Source: Dysidea avara (taxonomy: Eukaryota > Porifera > Demospongiae > Dictyoceratida > Dysideidae). From it: 64,000 bases of DNA. A model generated the notes under the pieces. That model had not been told where the DNA came from. It did not search any database and saw nothing but the letters and a program-made list of their open reading frames with translations. The stretch's first letter is position 1. Each line of letters opens with the position of its first letter. The stretch covers positions 8,539,953-8,603,952 of the forward strand of contig NC_089276.1 in NCBI RefSeq assembly GCF_963678975.1, in the 5' to 3' direction. The position numbers were made by a program, and so were the translations under genes. This document shows positions 1-31,329 of the stretch, one piece after another.

Positions 1-353
1 AGCAAAGTAAAGGTTTAGTGATGAACAATCACCTAGGTGGTCCCAACATTTTATATTTTCTGGTAACTTATTCATCATTCATGACATCATTGTTACAGAA
101 CAACATGTACATTGTATCACATGCAATGCTAACATAAAAAGTTTGAGTTTGACAAAAATAAACTACTGATTTTTATCATGTCAATTCAATCATTGAAGAA
201 AATGTTTGCAAGCAACACTGGACATCTACACATAATATGCCATATTCAAAGTTGAACTGGCATATATTGGAGCTGTCTCCAGAAAATCTTTTTATTATCT
301 GTTGATGCACAATAATTATTTTGTGCAACAGAATGATTCCAAATGTGATGACT

Positions 354-571
354 AGTGGACCCTCAGTTAACCAGACCTCACTTATCCCCATTCTTGGTTA
401 ACTAAATTATGGAAATGACTGCTCTATTAGAGTAGTGACTGTTCTATGTATGAGGGGTAGAAAATACAAATATTTTTCTTTATGCTATTTTAATGTGTGG
501 ACTTTTTAGACTTATGGACCAACCCTGGTCCCAAGGGGTTTGGATAACTGACTAAACTGAGGATCAACTGT
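354..571. mobile_element. MITE-like element with imperfect terminal inverted repeats
   Basis: The left end reads tggaccctcagttaacc. The reverse complement of the right end reads acagttgatcctcagttta, so the termini are inverted and similar. The interior contains one CTCTATTAGAG motif at 422-432. There is no coding potential. The family is not identified by name. Confidence 0.5.
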
Positions 572-1667
572 AACTACGTGGGCTGTAACCACGAGTTCTA
601 TCCTATCCTATCCTCAACTATCACTACTACTCCTTATAGAACACCCGTTCCTTCATTGCATTTCAAATATCTTTTTGTTATTGTTTTCATTCCATTTACC
701 TTTATATATTCATAAACATCTAGCTATTGCTATAGCTGTATAGCTCCAGTGTAATGGGTTTCATTTTGTGTTATGTTACATATCTGTATAATGACAGCAT
801 TAGCTAGCTATATGTTTTTGAAAACTATCCCTATTCTGAAGTCGTACAAAACCACTATTTACTATCAAGCCTATTAAATTACCAACTAGCCAATCACTTT
901 AATAGTGGCAGTTTCAACTCTGCTTAATATTATAGATCAGGTGCTACACAGCAGCAAACCTTCATTAGCTCGCGACATCTAGTAAATTACATAATAGTAT
1001 CTCACGACATTCTTAGTTTCACCATTTGGAATGCTATGCTATTGTGTGTTGAAATCTAAACTGAAATTTCCTGAGGAACTTTGATGAGAACAATATGCAC
1101 ATAACATTGCATATCATTATGTTTGTGATCAAGATTTCACCAAGCTAAACCACCCATATCAAACTTGAACACTTAGCTGTAATGTGTGTATTAATTATGT
1201 TTAGTACTATGGCTTCATGGCTGCATGTTGGTACAAGTAGCAGTAATCAATAGCATTTGGTGTACTACATTATAAAGCCAATAACATATATAATGTGACA
1301 GTGAACATATATATGCATGGGCAAGAAACCTTATAATTTAATTATGTAACAGCAACATGCACAGCTGGAGGGGAATATTTACCTGCGCCCAGACCTCGTA
1401 GGCGCCAGCCTTCGCGCCGGATAATATTGCATGAATAATAGTTAATTATAAACACATGTTAACCACTCACCAGGCCTGCCACTCACACTGTAGGGCTAAC
1501 TAGTTAGCTAGCTAATAATAATAATAAAATAAAGTTAGCTGGCTATTTCCACAATAAATTTCTACCGGAATATGTTGACTGAGAGGATGCATGTATATCA
1601 GATCTCGCGATCCTATAATTTATAGTTTACAAGGGAAAGGGGGTGATACACAGGCACTGGCTGAAGG
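572..1667. other. intergenic, no gene seen
   Basis: AT-rich sequence upstream of the FN3 receptor gene. I see no convincing exon, RNA gene or complete transposon. A short GC-rich stretch at about 1385-1425 is the only compositional change. Confidence 0.4.
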
Positions 1668-1845
1668 TATAGATCTGCGACCGCGGTCAAATTCTATGTC
1701 AAGGGTCAAGGCCACCAAATTCATGCTAAGTCAACGGTCAAGGGCAAAAACCGCTTAACTAAGTCAAAAAGGCTAAGGCTTAGTCGAGTCAAAAGGTCCG
1801 GCACAGCGAGTCAAGATTTTGATCCGGCGCGGTCGCAGATATATA
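1668..1845. mobile_element. short TIR element in the receptor gene promoter region
   Basis: The left end has tagatctgcgaccgcgg and the right end, reverse-complemented, has tatctgcgaccgcgcc, which gives clear inverted termini. The interior has several tcaa/gtcaag repeats. It ends about 50 bp before the receptor start codon, so it lies in the promoter or 5' UTR. Confidence 0.5.
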
Positions 1846-1895
1846 GATATATAATACGTGACACCCCGCCTTGATTCAGACGAGCTAGAGGAGAG

Positions 1896-21096
<19,201 letters not shown>

Positions 21097-21655
21097 ACAA
21101 TAATTGATCAGAGAGTTGCAAGAGTATTTCTATGTGTGCTGTTGTTTTGACCAAACTTTAGATTACTAGAGACTAAACCTTCATGTATGTATTTTAATCA
21201 TATAGTATGTGATAGGCCATCTAGCCTTAATGTTCTCCTCAGTTATATGTACAAATTGTTCTTGTTGTAGCTAACATACTAGCATACTACACACAGTATC
21301 TACAGGCAGCTGTCAGAGACAATTATATTTTTTTCCAAATCCCAGTGAAAATGTCAGGCAACCTAAAGCATTACCTGACATTGATGTGCTATTGTTTTCC
21401 ACAATTCATCATAATAGGGAAATCCTTACGATACATTGATAGAATAGAGTGACTCAACCTATAATAATACACTCGTTGTTGTCAAATTGCATTTGCCATT
21501 ATTGACAATGTTTCACTATAAAAACTCTACAATTTCCTTCTATTTTGATCTGACATTTTGTCAGGCAGGTTCCATTATGGTCGGCCATACATGACATTTG
21601 CCTGACAAATGGCCTATGCCAGGCAGTAATAATTGACTCTGTATATATATATATA
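21097..21655 (+). other. receptor 3' UTR and intergenic
   Basis: No coding sequence. There is no canonical AATAAA close to the stop. Repeats of tgtcaggca/tgcctgac in both orientations at about 21350-21625 suggest a degraded foldback element. Confidence 0.4.
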
Positions 21656-21865
21656 TACCATAAACGACAAAAGTTTGGCAAGACTTAATTTTGGAGAGTC
21701 AGCATGCGAAGCAGGCTGGTGGACTAAAAGTTTGGTGAATATACCATGCAGCTAATATGGAATTATATCCTGAATAGCTGATTGGCGAATAAAGTTTGGC
21801 AAATTCCTCAATTCACCAAATTTGCCAAACTTTAGTCACTCCAAACTTTCATCATTTATGGCATA
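21656..21865. mobile_element. MITE with TIRs 'taccataaa.ga..aaagtttgg'
   Basis: The left end taccataaacgacaaaagtt and the reverse complement of the right end tgccataaatgatgaaagtt are inverted copies. The interior repeats the aagtttgg and gccaaact motifs. The left end abuts a (TA)n tract. Confidence 0.7.
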
Positions 21866-22653
21866 CACTATTGTAACCCGATAGACATTTTGAAAAGGTA
21901 TACATGGTCCACAATCATACAGCCTTTTTCAGCCAGTGTGTACACCTAGCATTAATTACTCCTTCATGTATGTTGGCTGTTGCATTCACATGCAATTGTT
22001 TTCTGACTTGTTTAACAAATGAAACTCCATATAATCATTTTGTATTCCTTTTGTTGAATTGGATGTAGATGGCTTGTTAGCGTGAACAACCAAACTTGAC
22101 TGCATGCTTCTGTTAGAGTTTAGGAAATTGTAAAAAAGTTTTTGTATACAAACATGTAAACCCTTCCAGACTATTCCTAGCATCAATAGTTATATGAAAT
22201 ACTGTGAAGCAGATGCTTAATCATTAGTGCTAAGTTTTCAAGCTATAGTTCTGCATGTATATGGTGTTAATACATTTGAACATGTTCTGTATCTCATAGA
22301 ATGTATTGAACTAGACACAAGTCACACGGTGCTACTAGAATAGATAGCTACCATTTTAACATAGCTTGTTGTTGACACTTTGTATAATACATACGTACTG
22401 TAATACATCTTGCATACACTTGGCCTATAAGTTACGTACTGTAGCTCCAAAAGCTTCCTGCAATTAGCTACACTAAATGTAAAATATATTTGCTGCTGTG
22501 AAACTTCTAATGGTAGGAGAATATGTTGAGATGTCAGCATACTGTACTTAATGGGTATACTGTACAGCAATGGTAATTTGGTGAGAGTTCTTTGCAGCGT
22601 GTGTCCAGATAAACTTAACCAACTTACAACAACATAACCTGGCACATTGTAAT
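21866..22653. other. intergenic, nothing recognised
   Basis: Open frames on both strands are short and have no recognisable motif or splice structure. Confidence 0.4.
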
Positions 22654-23538
22654 TAGTGTTGTTCCAGTATCAGCTAGTTATTACAGTTCTAGTTCCAGTT
22701 TTGGAACCATAATCTTAAAATTACAGTTCTAGTTCCAGTTCTGGAACCATAATCTTTAGAATTACGGTTCTAGTTCCAGTTCTGGAACCATAATTTTTAG
22801 AATTACAGTTCTAGTTCCAGTTCAGGAGCCATGACATTTACTTGATATTCTAGAACAACACTTATTTTAACTTAAGTATTACCAAAAGCCCATAATGAAA
22901 TATGGAGAGTCACTATTAAGTTATATAAGCTAATATGCTACAGGTTTACTTGTTTCATATATGTAGCTAATACTGTATAGTATGTAGCCAATACTGTATA
23001 GTAGTTATCAGCATTATTACACTAACAACTATAACCCTAACACTCTATAGGGTGGTACTAAAAGACTTGTAGCTACATGTAATTATCAAACACTGAACCA
23101 GACATAACATGTGACTGAGCCAGCATTTTGCATTCTGTTCTAATATTATAGCTAATCAGTTGTTTCAAGCAGTTTTTAGCACATTGATGTATGCGTGGTT
23201 GTAATACATACATCTTGTATGAAGTTATATACTACATTAAGTGCTTTTGTCTGCAGATAAATTCTGGTCTTATAAGAACATAAAATCTCATTGGCAAAAG
23301 CTGTATGGTTATGACCAATTCCAGTTCCAGTATTAGTTCCAGTACTTGATAAAATTTCTTTCTAGTTCTAGTTCAAGTCTTGAAGAAAGTAAAATTATAG
23401 TTCTAGTTCCAGTTCCAGACTTACGAAAAGCAAAATTATTGTTCCAGTTCTAGTTCTAGTTCTAGAACTGGAACTGGAATAAAAAGGGCAGAAACTGGAA
23501 TTATTTTAGTTCCAGTACTGAGAACTGGAACAACACTA
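22654..23538. mobile_element. hAT-type non-autonomous element, 885 bp
   Basis: The ends tagtgttgttcc and ggaacaacacta are perfect 12-bp inverted repeats. They are flanked by the perfect 8-bp target duplication attgtaat at 22646-22653 and 23539-23546. The 8-bp duplication is the hAT superfamily hallmark. The interior has tandem units of gttctagttccagttctgg at both ends and no transposase. Confidence 0.88.
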
Positions 23539-23734
23539 ATTGTAATATGCAAAAAATGATGCTTTAGGGATGGTCAATTGGTGAAGAAAATAAACTATCA
23601 GTGCTGGGAAAATGAGATACATAGCCACTACAAGTGCCGACATGAAAGCTCCTACGTTAATAAATGCTGTGACTCCGAGGCTATCTAGTGTCTCTACTAC
23701 GTATAAGTTACCTGCGCACACTACTACATATTAT

Positions 23735-24058
23735 ATCTAATCAAAAGCAGCCAAGCTGTAAAAAAAGGTGCGGCCACCAAAAAGGCCATGGTGAAAAAAG
23801 ATGTGAAATCCAAGGTGGCGGCCAAGAAATGGCTGTGATGGTAGGTTAATGGTTACATTTTAATAACGACAATTCAGGTGAATTTGGTGCCAAGACCAAG
23901 CGGCACAAAATTCACCTGAATTGTCGTTATTAAAATGTAACCATTAACCTACCATCACAGCCATTTCTTGGCCGCCACCTTGGATTTCACATCTTTTTTC
24001 ACCATGGCCTTTGTGGGGGCCGCACCTTTTTTTACAGCTTGGCTGTTTTTGATTAGAT
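23735..24058. repeat. copy A head hairpin
   Basis: Two arms of ~150 bp are near-perfect inverted copies, e.g. cagccaagctgtaaaaaa against ttttttacagcttggctg. The loop reads gccaagaccaagcggcac, the reverse complement of the loop orientation in copy B. Confidence 0.9.
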
Positions 24059-24261
24059 ATCACTTCTTTTTGTATTTGTATACTGCAAAGCCGGCCTATG
24101 GCTGGCTTTGGGGCTTTTTTAACCCATTTGTTTTTTTCTTTACCACAGGAAGAACAAAAGAACTTAAAAAAGATTTTTAATACTTCAATTATTTTTGATT
24201 TTATTAGTAATTATACAAATTATATACATATATTTATTACATGCCCATTATTCCCCACAGG

Positions 24262-27200
24262 ATATTATTTTGCAGCTGATCTCTCTACTGGGTGACTTGA
24301 AATGTAGCTGAACTATATACAGGATGGTTTCTGTGTAGCTGAACTCTCTACAGGTGATTTGTTTGCAGCTAAACTCTCTACGTGGTGGTTTCTTTGTAGC
24401 TGAACTCTCTACATGATGGTTTCTTTGTAGCTGAATTCTCTATAAGGTGACTTCGTCTAGCTGAATTCTCTACAGGGTGATTTTTTTGTAGCTGAACTCT
24501 TTACACGGTGATTTCTTTGCAGCTGAACTCTCTACATGATGGTTTCTTTGTAGCTGAACTCTCTACAAGGTGACTTCTTCCAGCTGATCTCTCTACGGGA
24601 TGATTTGTTTCTAGCTGAACTCTCTACAGGTGATTTGTTTGCAGCTAAACTTTCTACATGGTGGTTTCTTTGTAGCTGAACTCCATGGTTTCTTTGTAGC
24701 TGAACTCTCTACAAGGTAACTTCTTCTCTACAGGGTGATTTGTTGTAGTTGAATTCTCTACAAGGTGGTTTGTTTGAGGCTGAACTCTCTACATGGCGGT
24801 TTCTTTGTAACTGAACACTCTACAAGGTAACTTCTTCTAGCTGATCTTTCTACAGGGTGAATTGTTTGTAGCTGAACTATCTACATGATGGTTTCTTTGT
24901 AGCTGAACTCTCTACAGAGTGATTTGTTTGCAGCTGAACTCTCTACATGATGGTTTCTTTGTAACTGAACACTCTACAAGGTAACTTCATCTAGCTGATC
25001 TTTCTACAGGGTGAATTGTTTGTAGCTGAACTATCTACAAGGTAACTTCTTCTAGCTGATCTCTCTACAGGGTGACTTGTTTGTAACTGAACTCTCTACA
25101 TGATGGTTTCTTTGTAGCTGAACTCTCTACAAGGTGACTTCTTCTAGCTGATCCCTCTAAAGGGGGATTTATTTGTAGCTGAACTCTCTACAAGTGATTT
25201 ATTTGCAGCTGAACTCTTTATGTGGTGGTTTCTTTGCAGCTGAACTCTCTACAAGGTGACCTCTTCTAGCTGATCTCTCTACAGGGTGATTTGTTTCTAG
25301 CTGAACTCTCTACAGGTGATTTTTTGCAGCTAAACACTCTACATGGTGGTTTCTTTGTAGCTGAACTCTCTACATGATGGTTTCTTTGTAGCTGAACTCT
25401 TTACAAGGTGACTTCTTCTATCTGAACTCTCTACGGGGTAATTTCTTTGTAGCTGAACTCTCTATATGATGGTTTCTTGGTAGCTGAACTCTCTACAAGG
25501 TAACTTCTTCTAGCTGATCTTTCTACTGGGTGATTTGTTTGCAGCTGAACTCTCTACATGGTGGTTTCTTTGTTGCTGAACTCTCTATATACAAGGTGAA
25601 TTCTTCTACCTGATCTCTCTACAGGGTAATTTGTTTGTAACTGAACTCTGTACAAGGTGCGTTTTTGTGGCTGCAGGTTGATTTGTTTGTAGCTGAACTC
25701 ACTATTGGGTGATTTGCTTGTAGCTGAACTCCTTGCATTGTGTCTAGTTTCTAGCTGATCTCTCTACAGGGTGATTTGTTTATAGCTGATCTCTCTACAA
25801 GTTGATTTGTGTGTAGCTGATCTCTCTGCAGGTTGATTCATTTGTAGCCGATCTCTCTACAGTGTAATTTGTTTGTAGCTGAACTGTCTATAAGGTGATT
25901 TGTTTGTAGCTGATCTCTCTGCAGGTTGATTTGTTTTAGCTGAACTCTCTACAGGGTGATTTACTTGTAGCTGAACTCCTTACATTGTGTCTAGTTTCTA
26001 GCTGATCTCTCTACAGGGTGATTTGTTTGTAGCTGATCTCTCTACAAGTTGATTTGTGTGTAGCTGATCTTTCTACAGGTTGATTTGTTTGTAGCCGATC
26101 TCTCTACAGGGTAATTTATTTGTATATAGCTGAACTCTGTACAAGGTGCTTTTTTGTAGGTGATCTCACTGCAGGTTAATTTGTTTGTAGCTGAGCTCAC
26201 TAAAGGGTGATTTGCTTGTAGCTGAACTCCTTACATTGTGTCTAGTTTCTAGCTGATCTCTCTACAGGGTGATTTGTTTGTAGCTAATCTCTCTACAAGT
26301 TGATTTGAGTGTAACTGATCTCTCTGCAGGTTGATAAATTTGTAGCCAATCTCTCTACAGGGTAATTTGTTTGTAGCTGAACTGTCTATAAGGTGATTTG
26401 TTTGTAGCTGATCTCTCTGCAGGTTGATTTGTTTTAGCTGAACTCTCTACAGGGTGATTTACTTGTAGCTGAACTCCTTACATTGTGTCTAGTTTCCAGC
26501 TGATCTCTCTACAGGTTGATTTGTTTGTAGCCGATCTTTCTACAGGGTAATTTGTTTGTAGCTGAACTCTCTATAAGGTGATTTGTTTGCAGCTGAACTC
26601 TCTACATGGTGGTTTCTTTGTTGCTGAACTCTCTACAGGGTGTTTTGCTTGTAGCTGAACTCTCTACAGGGTGATTTGTTTCTAGCTTATCTCTCTACAA
26701 GTTGATTTGTGTGTAACCGATCTCTCTACAAGCTGATTTGTTTGTAGCTGATCTCTCTGCAGGTTGATTTGCTTCTAGCTGATCTCTCTACAAGTTGATT
26801 TGTTTGTTGCTGATCGCTCTAAAAGTTGATTTGTTTGTAGCTGAACTCTCTGCAAAGTGTTTTGTTCGTAGCTGACCTCTCTTCAGGGTGATTTGTTTCT
26901 AGCTGATCTCTCTACAGGGTGATTTTTTGTAGCTGACCTCTCTTCAGGGTGATTTGTTTCTAGCTGATCTCTCTACAGGGTGATTTTTTGTAGCTGACCT
27001 CTCTTCAGGGTGATTTGTTTCTAGCTGATTGCTCTACAGGTTGATTTGTTTGTAGATGAACTATCTACAGGGTAATTTGCTTGTAGCTGAACTCCTTACA
27101 TTGTGTCTAGTTTGTAGCTGATCTCTCTACAGAGTGATTTGTTTGTAGCTGATCTCTATACAAGTTGATTTGTGTGTAGCTGATCTCTCTGCAGGGTGAT

Positions 27201-28190
27201 TTGTTTGTAGCCGATCTCTCTACAAGGTAATTTGTTTGTAGCTGAACTATCTATAAGGTGATTTGTTTGTAGCTGATCTCTCTGCAGATTGATTTGTTTT
27301 AGCTGAACTCTCTACAGGGTGATTTGTTTCTAGCTTATCTCTCTACAGGTTGATTTGTGTGTAACTGATCTCTCTACAAACTGATTTGTTTGTAGCTGAT
27401 CTCTCTGCAGGTTAATTTGTTTCTAGATGATCTCTCTACAGGTTGATTTGTTTGTTGCTGATTGCTCTAAAGGTTGATTTGTTTGTAGCTGAACTCTCTG
27501 CAAAGTGTTTTGTTTGTAGTTGATCTCTCTACAAGTTGATTTGTGTGTAGCTGATCTCTCTGCAGGTTGATTTGTTTGTAGCCGATCTCTCTACAAGGTA
27601 ATTTGTTTGTAGCTGAACTCTCTATAAGGTGATTTGTTTGTAGCTGATCTCTCTGCAGGTTGATTTGTTTTAGCTGAACTCTCTACAGGGTGATTGCTTG
27701 TAGCTGAACTCCTTACATTGTGTCTAGTTTCTAGCTGGTGTCTCTACAGGGTGATTTTTTGTAGCTGAACTCTCTACAGGGTGATTTGTTTCTAGCTTAT
27801 CTCTCTACAGGTAGATTTGTGTTGATTTGTTCATTGCTGATCGCTCTAAAGGTTGATTTGTTGTAACTGAACACTTTGCAAAGTGTTTTGTTTGTAGTTG
27901 ATCTCTCTACAGGGTAATTTGTTTGTAGCTGAACTCTCTCCACAGTGACTTGTGTGTAGCTGAATTCTGTGTAGCTGAATTCTCTAGAGAGTGACTTAAT
28001 TGTAGCTGAATCTCTACAGGGTGCATGAATTGTTTATAGCTGAACTTTCTTCAGTGTGACTTGTAATGTTTTGAATCTCTGTAGTAATATATTTGCTTAA
28101 CTCTCCACATGGTGACTTGCTTCTTGCTGAACTGTCTATAAGATTAACTGTTTGCAGCTGAACTCCCTACAGAATAACTTTTAATGTAAT
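24262..28190. repeat. minisatellite array A, ~31 bp units, with higher-order repeats
   Basis: The units resemble gtagctgaactctctacagg followed by gtgatttgttt, over nearly 4 kb. The first half mixes aactcttcta and gatttgttt unit types. From about 25.7 kb a longer pattern marked by ccttacattgtgtctagttt recurs at about 25733, 25981, 26230 and 26478, i.e. every ~248 bp or eight units, and again near 27097 and 27711. Open frames inside it are artefacts of the repeat. Confidence 0.92.
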
Positions 28191-28212
28191 AAAATTCTAT
28201 AATGGAGTAAAT

Positions 28213-29064
28213 AAATTAGCCGAATGCTCTATTAGGGTGACTGTTCTATTAGAGTATCTCAATCTCGTATTTGCTACACGGAGTTGGCTTTCGAATCATA
28301 ACTCAGTGGTTTGTAATCCGATTCTTCTGTACTACTGCAAGGACTTTCTATGAAGATTATTCCAGCAATACACCGATTTTCAGCTCATTGCTCTAAGCGG
28401 TTTGCCTAGTAGGCGTGAAAACTAATACTTTTTAAATTCATAAAAATCGATTGCGTAATTGTGACACAGGTTGGGTTTTGTGTCATATCTCCATGGTCTT
28501 TATCTCGATTCCTTTCAAACCACCAAAAGGCACTCCTACGATGGTTACTCCATCTACATAGCAATTTTCAACTCATTCCATGAAGCGGTTTACCCTGTAG
28601 GCGTGACAACATATCGATCTTGTTTTACGCGAATAATCGGTCATAACTCCTGAACCATTCATCGGAGTTGCACTAAATTTGATGCTAGGATTCGCCTTTG
28701 GACTCCCTTTCTGTGTGCCAAATTTCAAGGCGATCGGAGTATGCGTTTGCTTGTTATAGTAATTTTTTTATTTTTTTATTTTTTTTATAGTAATTATTGC
28801 AAGTGTGCGAAAACACGAAGAAAAAAAAACGAAACTTTGGCAGCTTGTATCTCGGAAATGGCTGGAGCGATTTCCTTCAAATTTGGAATGTATATAGACT
28901 CCCCTGGCTGGCGGGCAACTGTGTAGCAAATTTGGTTCCAATCGGATAGGTGATCACCGAGATACAATGGTGTGAAAATGACGTTTTCGTTCTTCCTGTC
29001 AATATACTCACGGTGTGGCGCGCCGACTTCTTGGGCCGCACGACACACTACCGTGTGTCTTGAT
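28213..29064. repeat. copy A right module
   Basis: It begins with a paired ctctattag motif (28226 and 28243) and shares many blocks with the right modules of copies B and C. Shared blocks include gtaagtgtgcgaaaa, cttcctgtcaatatactcac and cttcttgggccgcacgacac. It ends in the short terminal hairpin. It is non-coding and diverged more than B and C are from each other. Confidence 0.75.
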
Positions 29065-30291
29065 GTATGTGTATTTGATTTATTTCATAAGATGTAGCTA
29101 GCTAGACTTAAACTGACAGCTGTCCAATATTATTTTGGGTTGTACGGATTCTTTGCTTAATAACAGGTAAACCACCTCATTCAGGTTGTGTGAAATAAGC
29201 TAACTACCTTTGACCATATGTAGTGGTATTTTGAAAAAGCAAATTTAAATTTATCTGATTTAATAACAAATATATACAGCTGATTTAATAACAAATATAT
29301 ACAGTAGCTATATAATGGCTATTTGACTACATTTTACCCAGCTAATTGTTATGTTATTATGTTATGCTTTGCACAAAGGTGTGCTCTAAAGAAACTTTGT
29401 TCTTTTGTCAATTGCCAATTTCAATTTTAAAGTCCCTCACAATGAAATATTATGTTATGCTTTACACAAAGGTGTGCTCTAAAGAAACTTTGTTCTTTTG
29501 TCAATTGCCAATTTCAATTTTAAAGTCCCTCACAATGAAATCTGTAGGTATAGCTATTAGCTGTTGTTAGATTATCAGTACAGGGTAGCTCATACAAACT
29601 AGAAATGTGTGTCCCACAGTCCCACACTGATATGCTTGTATTGCATGCATGTGGATCAGAAGATGGTATAGGACCTGTTTCTGAGATCTGAGTCATCTTA
29701 ACCTTGAGGTTTATACTTGATGTGGAATCTGTTCTGAAGTAAGTTCACTGTAAAATCTCCACATTTGTGAACATCAATTGCCACACAATACCCAAGGACT
29801 GCTGGCTCCTGTATTACGTATAATTATTCACATGCAGTCTACCCTTATAGGGTCCAGTGACTCCAGTCAATACATACGTGCATACTTTTCTACTGTCATT
29901 TGGTGCAGAAGGTCCAGTAAAACTGTGATTGAGAATGGAAGTTATTGCTACAATGGTAATGAAGTATCTCACGGATGAAACATAAATATGTAGCTAGCTA
30001 GGATCATGTGTTGTGTATAATTATGTACAGATTTGTATTTTACGCTGAATTTGTAACATCAACTCTAGCTACTGATTCATTAGACATAACTTTTTTGATG
30101 GGGAATATAGTGGCAACCAGGAAACTGTATCACTTCAATCGCATTTAGCTAGTCGCAAAAAATGAAAGCTTATGTTGTCCATATTTAGCGCTTCGTGCAA
30201 AATTACGTGTACTGAGCTAGCTATCTACAATCATTGGCAGTACCAAGAGTTGATACAGACTGTTTCATCCATCACAATAGTATCACACTGT
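29065..30291. other. intergenic spacer
   Basis: Apart from the 92-bp tandem duplication listed separately, no gene or repeat is recognised. Confidence 0.4.
29359..29541. repeat. tandem duplication, two 92-bp copies
   Basis: The block starting tatgttatgctttgcacaaa at 29359 recurs at 29451 almost unchanged (g to a at one position). The near identity implies a recent duplication. Confidence 0.92.
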
Positions 30292-30804
30292 TAGGGTTTC
30301 CAACTCAAAATATGAAAGTGTCTCTTTTTGTTGTTTTTGGCGATTTTCACACAGGCTGACCTTTAAGATATAACAAACAACCATTTATTTGTTGTTAAAA
30401 TGCTTTAGCACTTGGTATTAGTGTAGTTTTTAGCATGCGTAAATACTCAAAAAGTGGTCACGTGACCAGCAATTCAATAGGCGATATTAAAACAATAATT
30501 ATGGCTAAAGCCAGTTCATAGGGTGAACTAGGACACAATTGTCATGTTTCTTACCTCAGTAACATTTTCTACATCTTGTAGTTCCGTAGCATGCACAAAG
30601 TGTGTAACTCGAACTATTGTGGGATCTTTGGTCACGTGACCACTTTTTGAGCATTTACGCATTCTAAAACTATGCTGTTACCAAGCGCTAAAGATATTTT
30701 AACAACAAATTAACACTTGTTTGTTATATCTTAAATGTTGGCCTATGTGAAAATCGCTACAAATAATATAAATGAGCACTTTCGTATTTTGAGTGGAAAC
30801 CCTA
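30292..30804. mobile_element. foldback MITE, ~180 bp arms
   Basis: The outer ends tagggtttccaactcaaaat and tagggtttccactcaaaata (right end reverse-complemented) are inverted copies. The similarity continues inward through aaaaagtggtcacgtgacca. The ~150 bp centre is unrelated. Confidence 0.75.
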
Positions 30805-31139
30805 TCACTGTGTAAAGGTTTAACCATTTTATTAATTTAGCAGGCATAAGTAGCAGCGTTGAAACCGGGTCGGGTCATCCGGGTCATCCGGGTCTGACCC
30901 GGTTTATAATTTATCCTGGTCTGACCCGGATTGGATCACGTGAGAAACGAAATTGTTCGTTTGACGATGTGGAAACTTATAAATGCTATCGCGTAGCTCT
31001 TTCGTCAGTCACGCCCACTTATCGCATTACAAACATACGCTCAACCACGCCCATTTATTAGTAATTGCAGTATGTAGCACGAAACTGAGGGTATTTATGG
31101 TGATGGTTAGCTATTGTTAGTAGGTGATGACCTTTTTTT

Positions 31140-31199
31140 TTTTTTTTTTGGTCTTTGCTAGGCCGAAGTTGTAATTCTAAAAGTCTGGATCCGCCCCTG
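31140..31199 (-). mobile_element. terminus of a CAGGGGCGGATCCAG-type element (fragment)
   Basis: A poly-T run is followed by ctggatccgcccctg, the same terminus as the element at 17137-17465. The partner terminus is not found nearby, so it is a fragment. Confidence 0.5.
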
Positions 31200-31329
31200 T
31201 TTACTCAACACGAATCAAACGCTCAAAACGTAGTCTCGCTCGCTCGAGACTAGCCGAAACATATCTCTTATCGCACGCCTCGGCTTTAATTAATCCGGGT
31301 GACCGGTCAGATGTTTCAGGCACATTAAG

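Larger units (their letters stand above)
23735..29064. mobile_element. composite repeat copy A (hairpin + minisatellite + right module)
   Basis: It starts with atctaatc and ends with gtgtgtcttgat, the same ends as copies B (33378-40935) and C (52971-58256). It has three parts: a foldback head (23735-24058), a tandem array (about 24262-28190) and a right module (28213-29064). The right module ends in a gacacac-tacc-gtgtgtc hairpin. There is no transposase. The layout resembles non-autonomous Helentron-type elements (HINE/DINE: inverted-repeat head, central minisatellite, 3' hairpin). That assignment is inference. Confidence 0.72.

Noticed and set aside
24262-28190. CRISPR-like array (regular ~31 bp units)
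   Set aside because: Units are contiguous with no unique spacers, the context is eukaryotic and there are no cas genes. It is a minisatellite inside a repeat element.
28741-29048. Overlapping open frames on both strands in the copy A right module
   Set aside because: They are not conserved as frames in copies B and C, where indels shift them.
29035-29064. Canonical Helitron 3' end (hairpin plus CTRR)
   Set aside because: The hairpin is present, but the terminal bases are CTTGAT in all three copies, so the classical CTRR end is not met. Only a Helentron-like possibility is kept.
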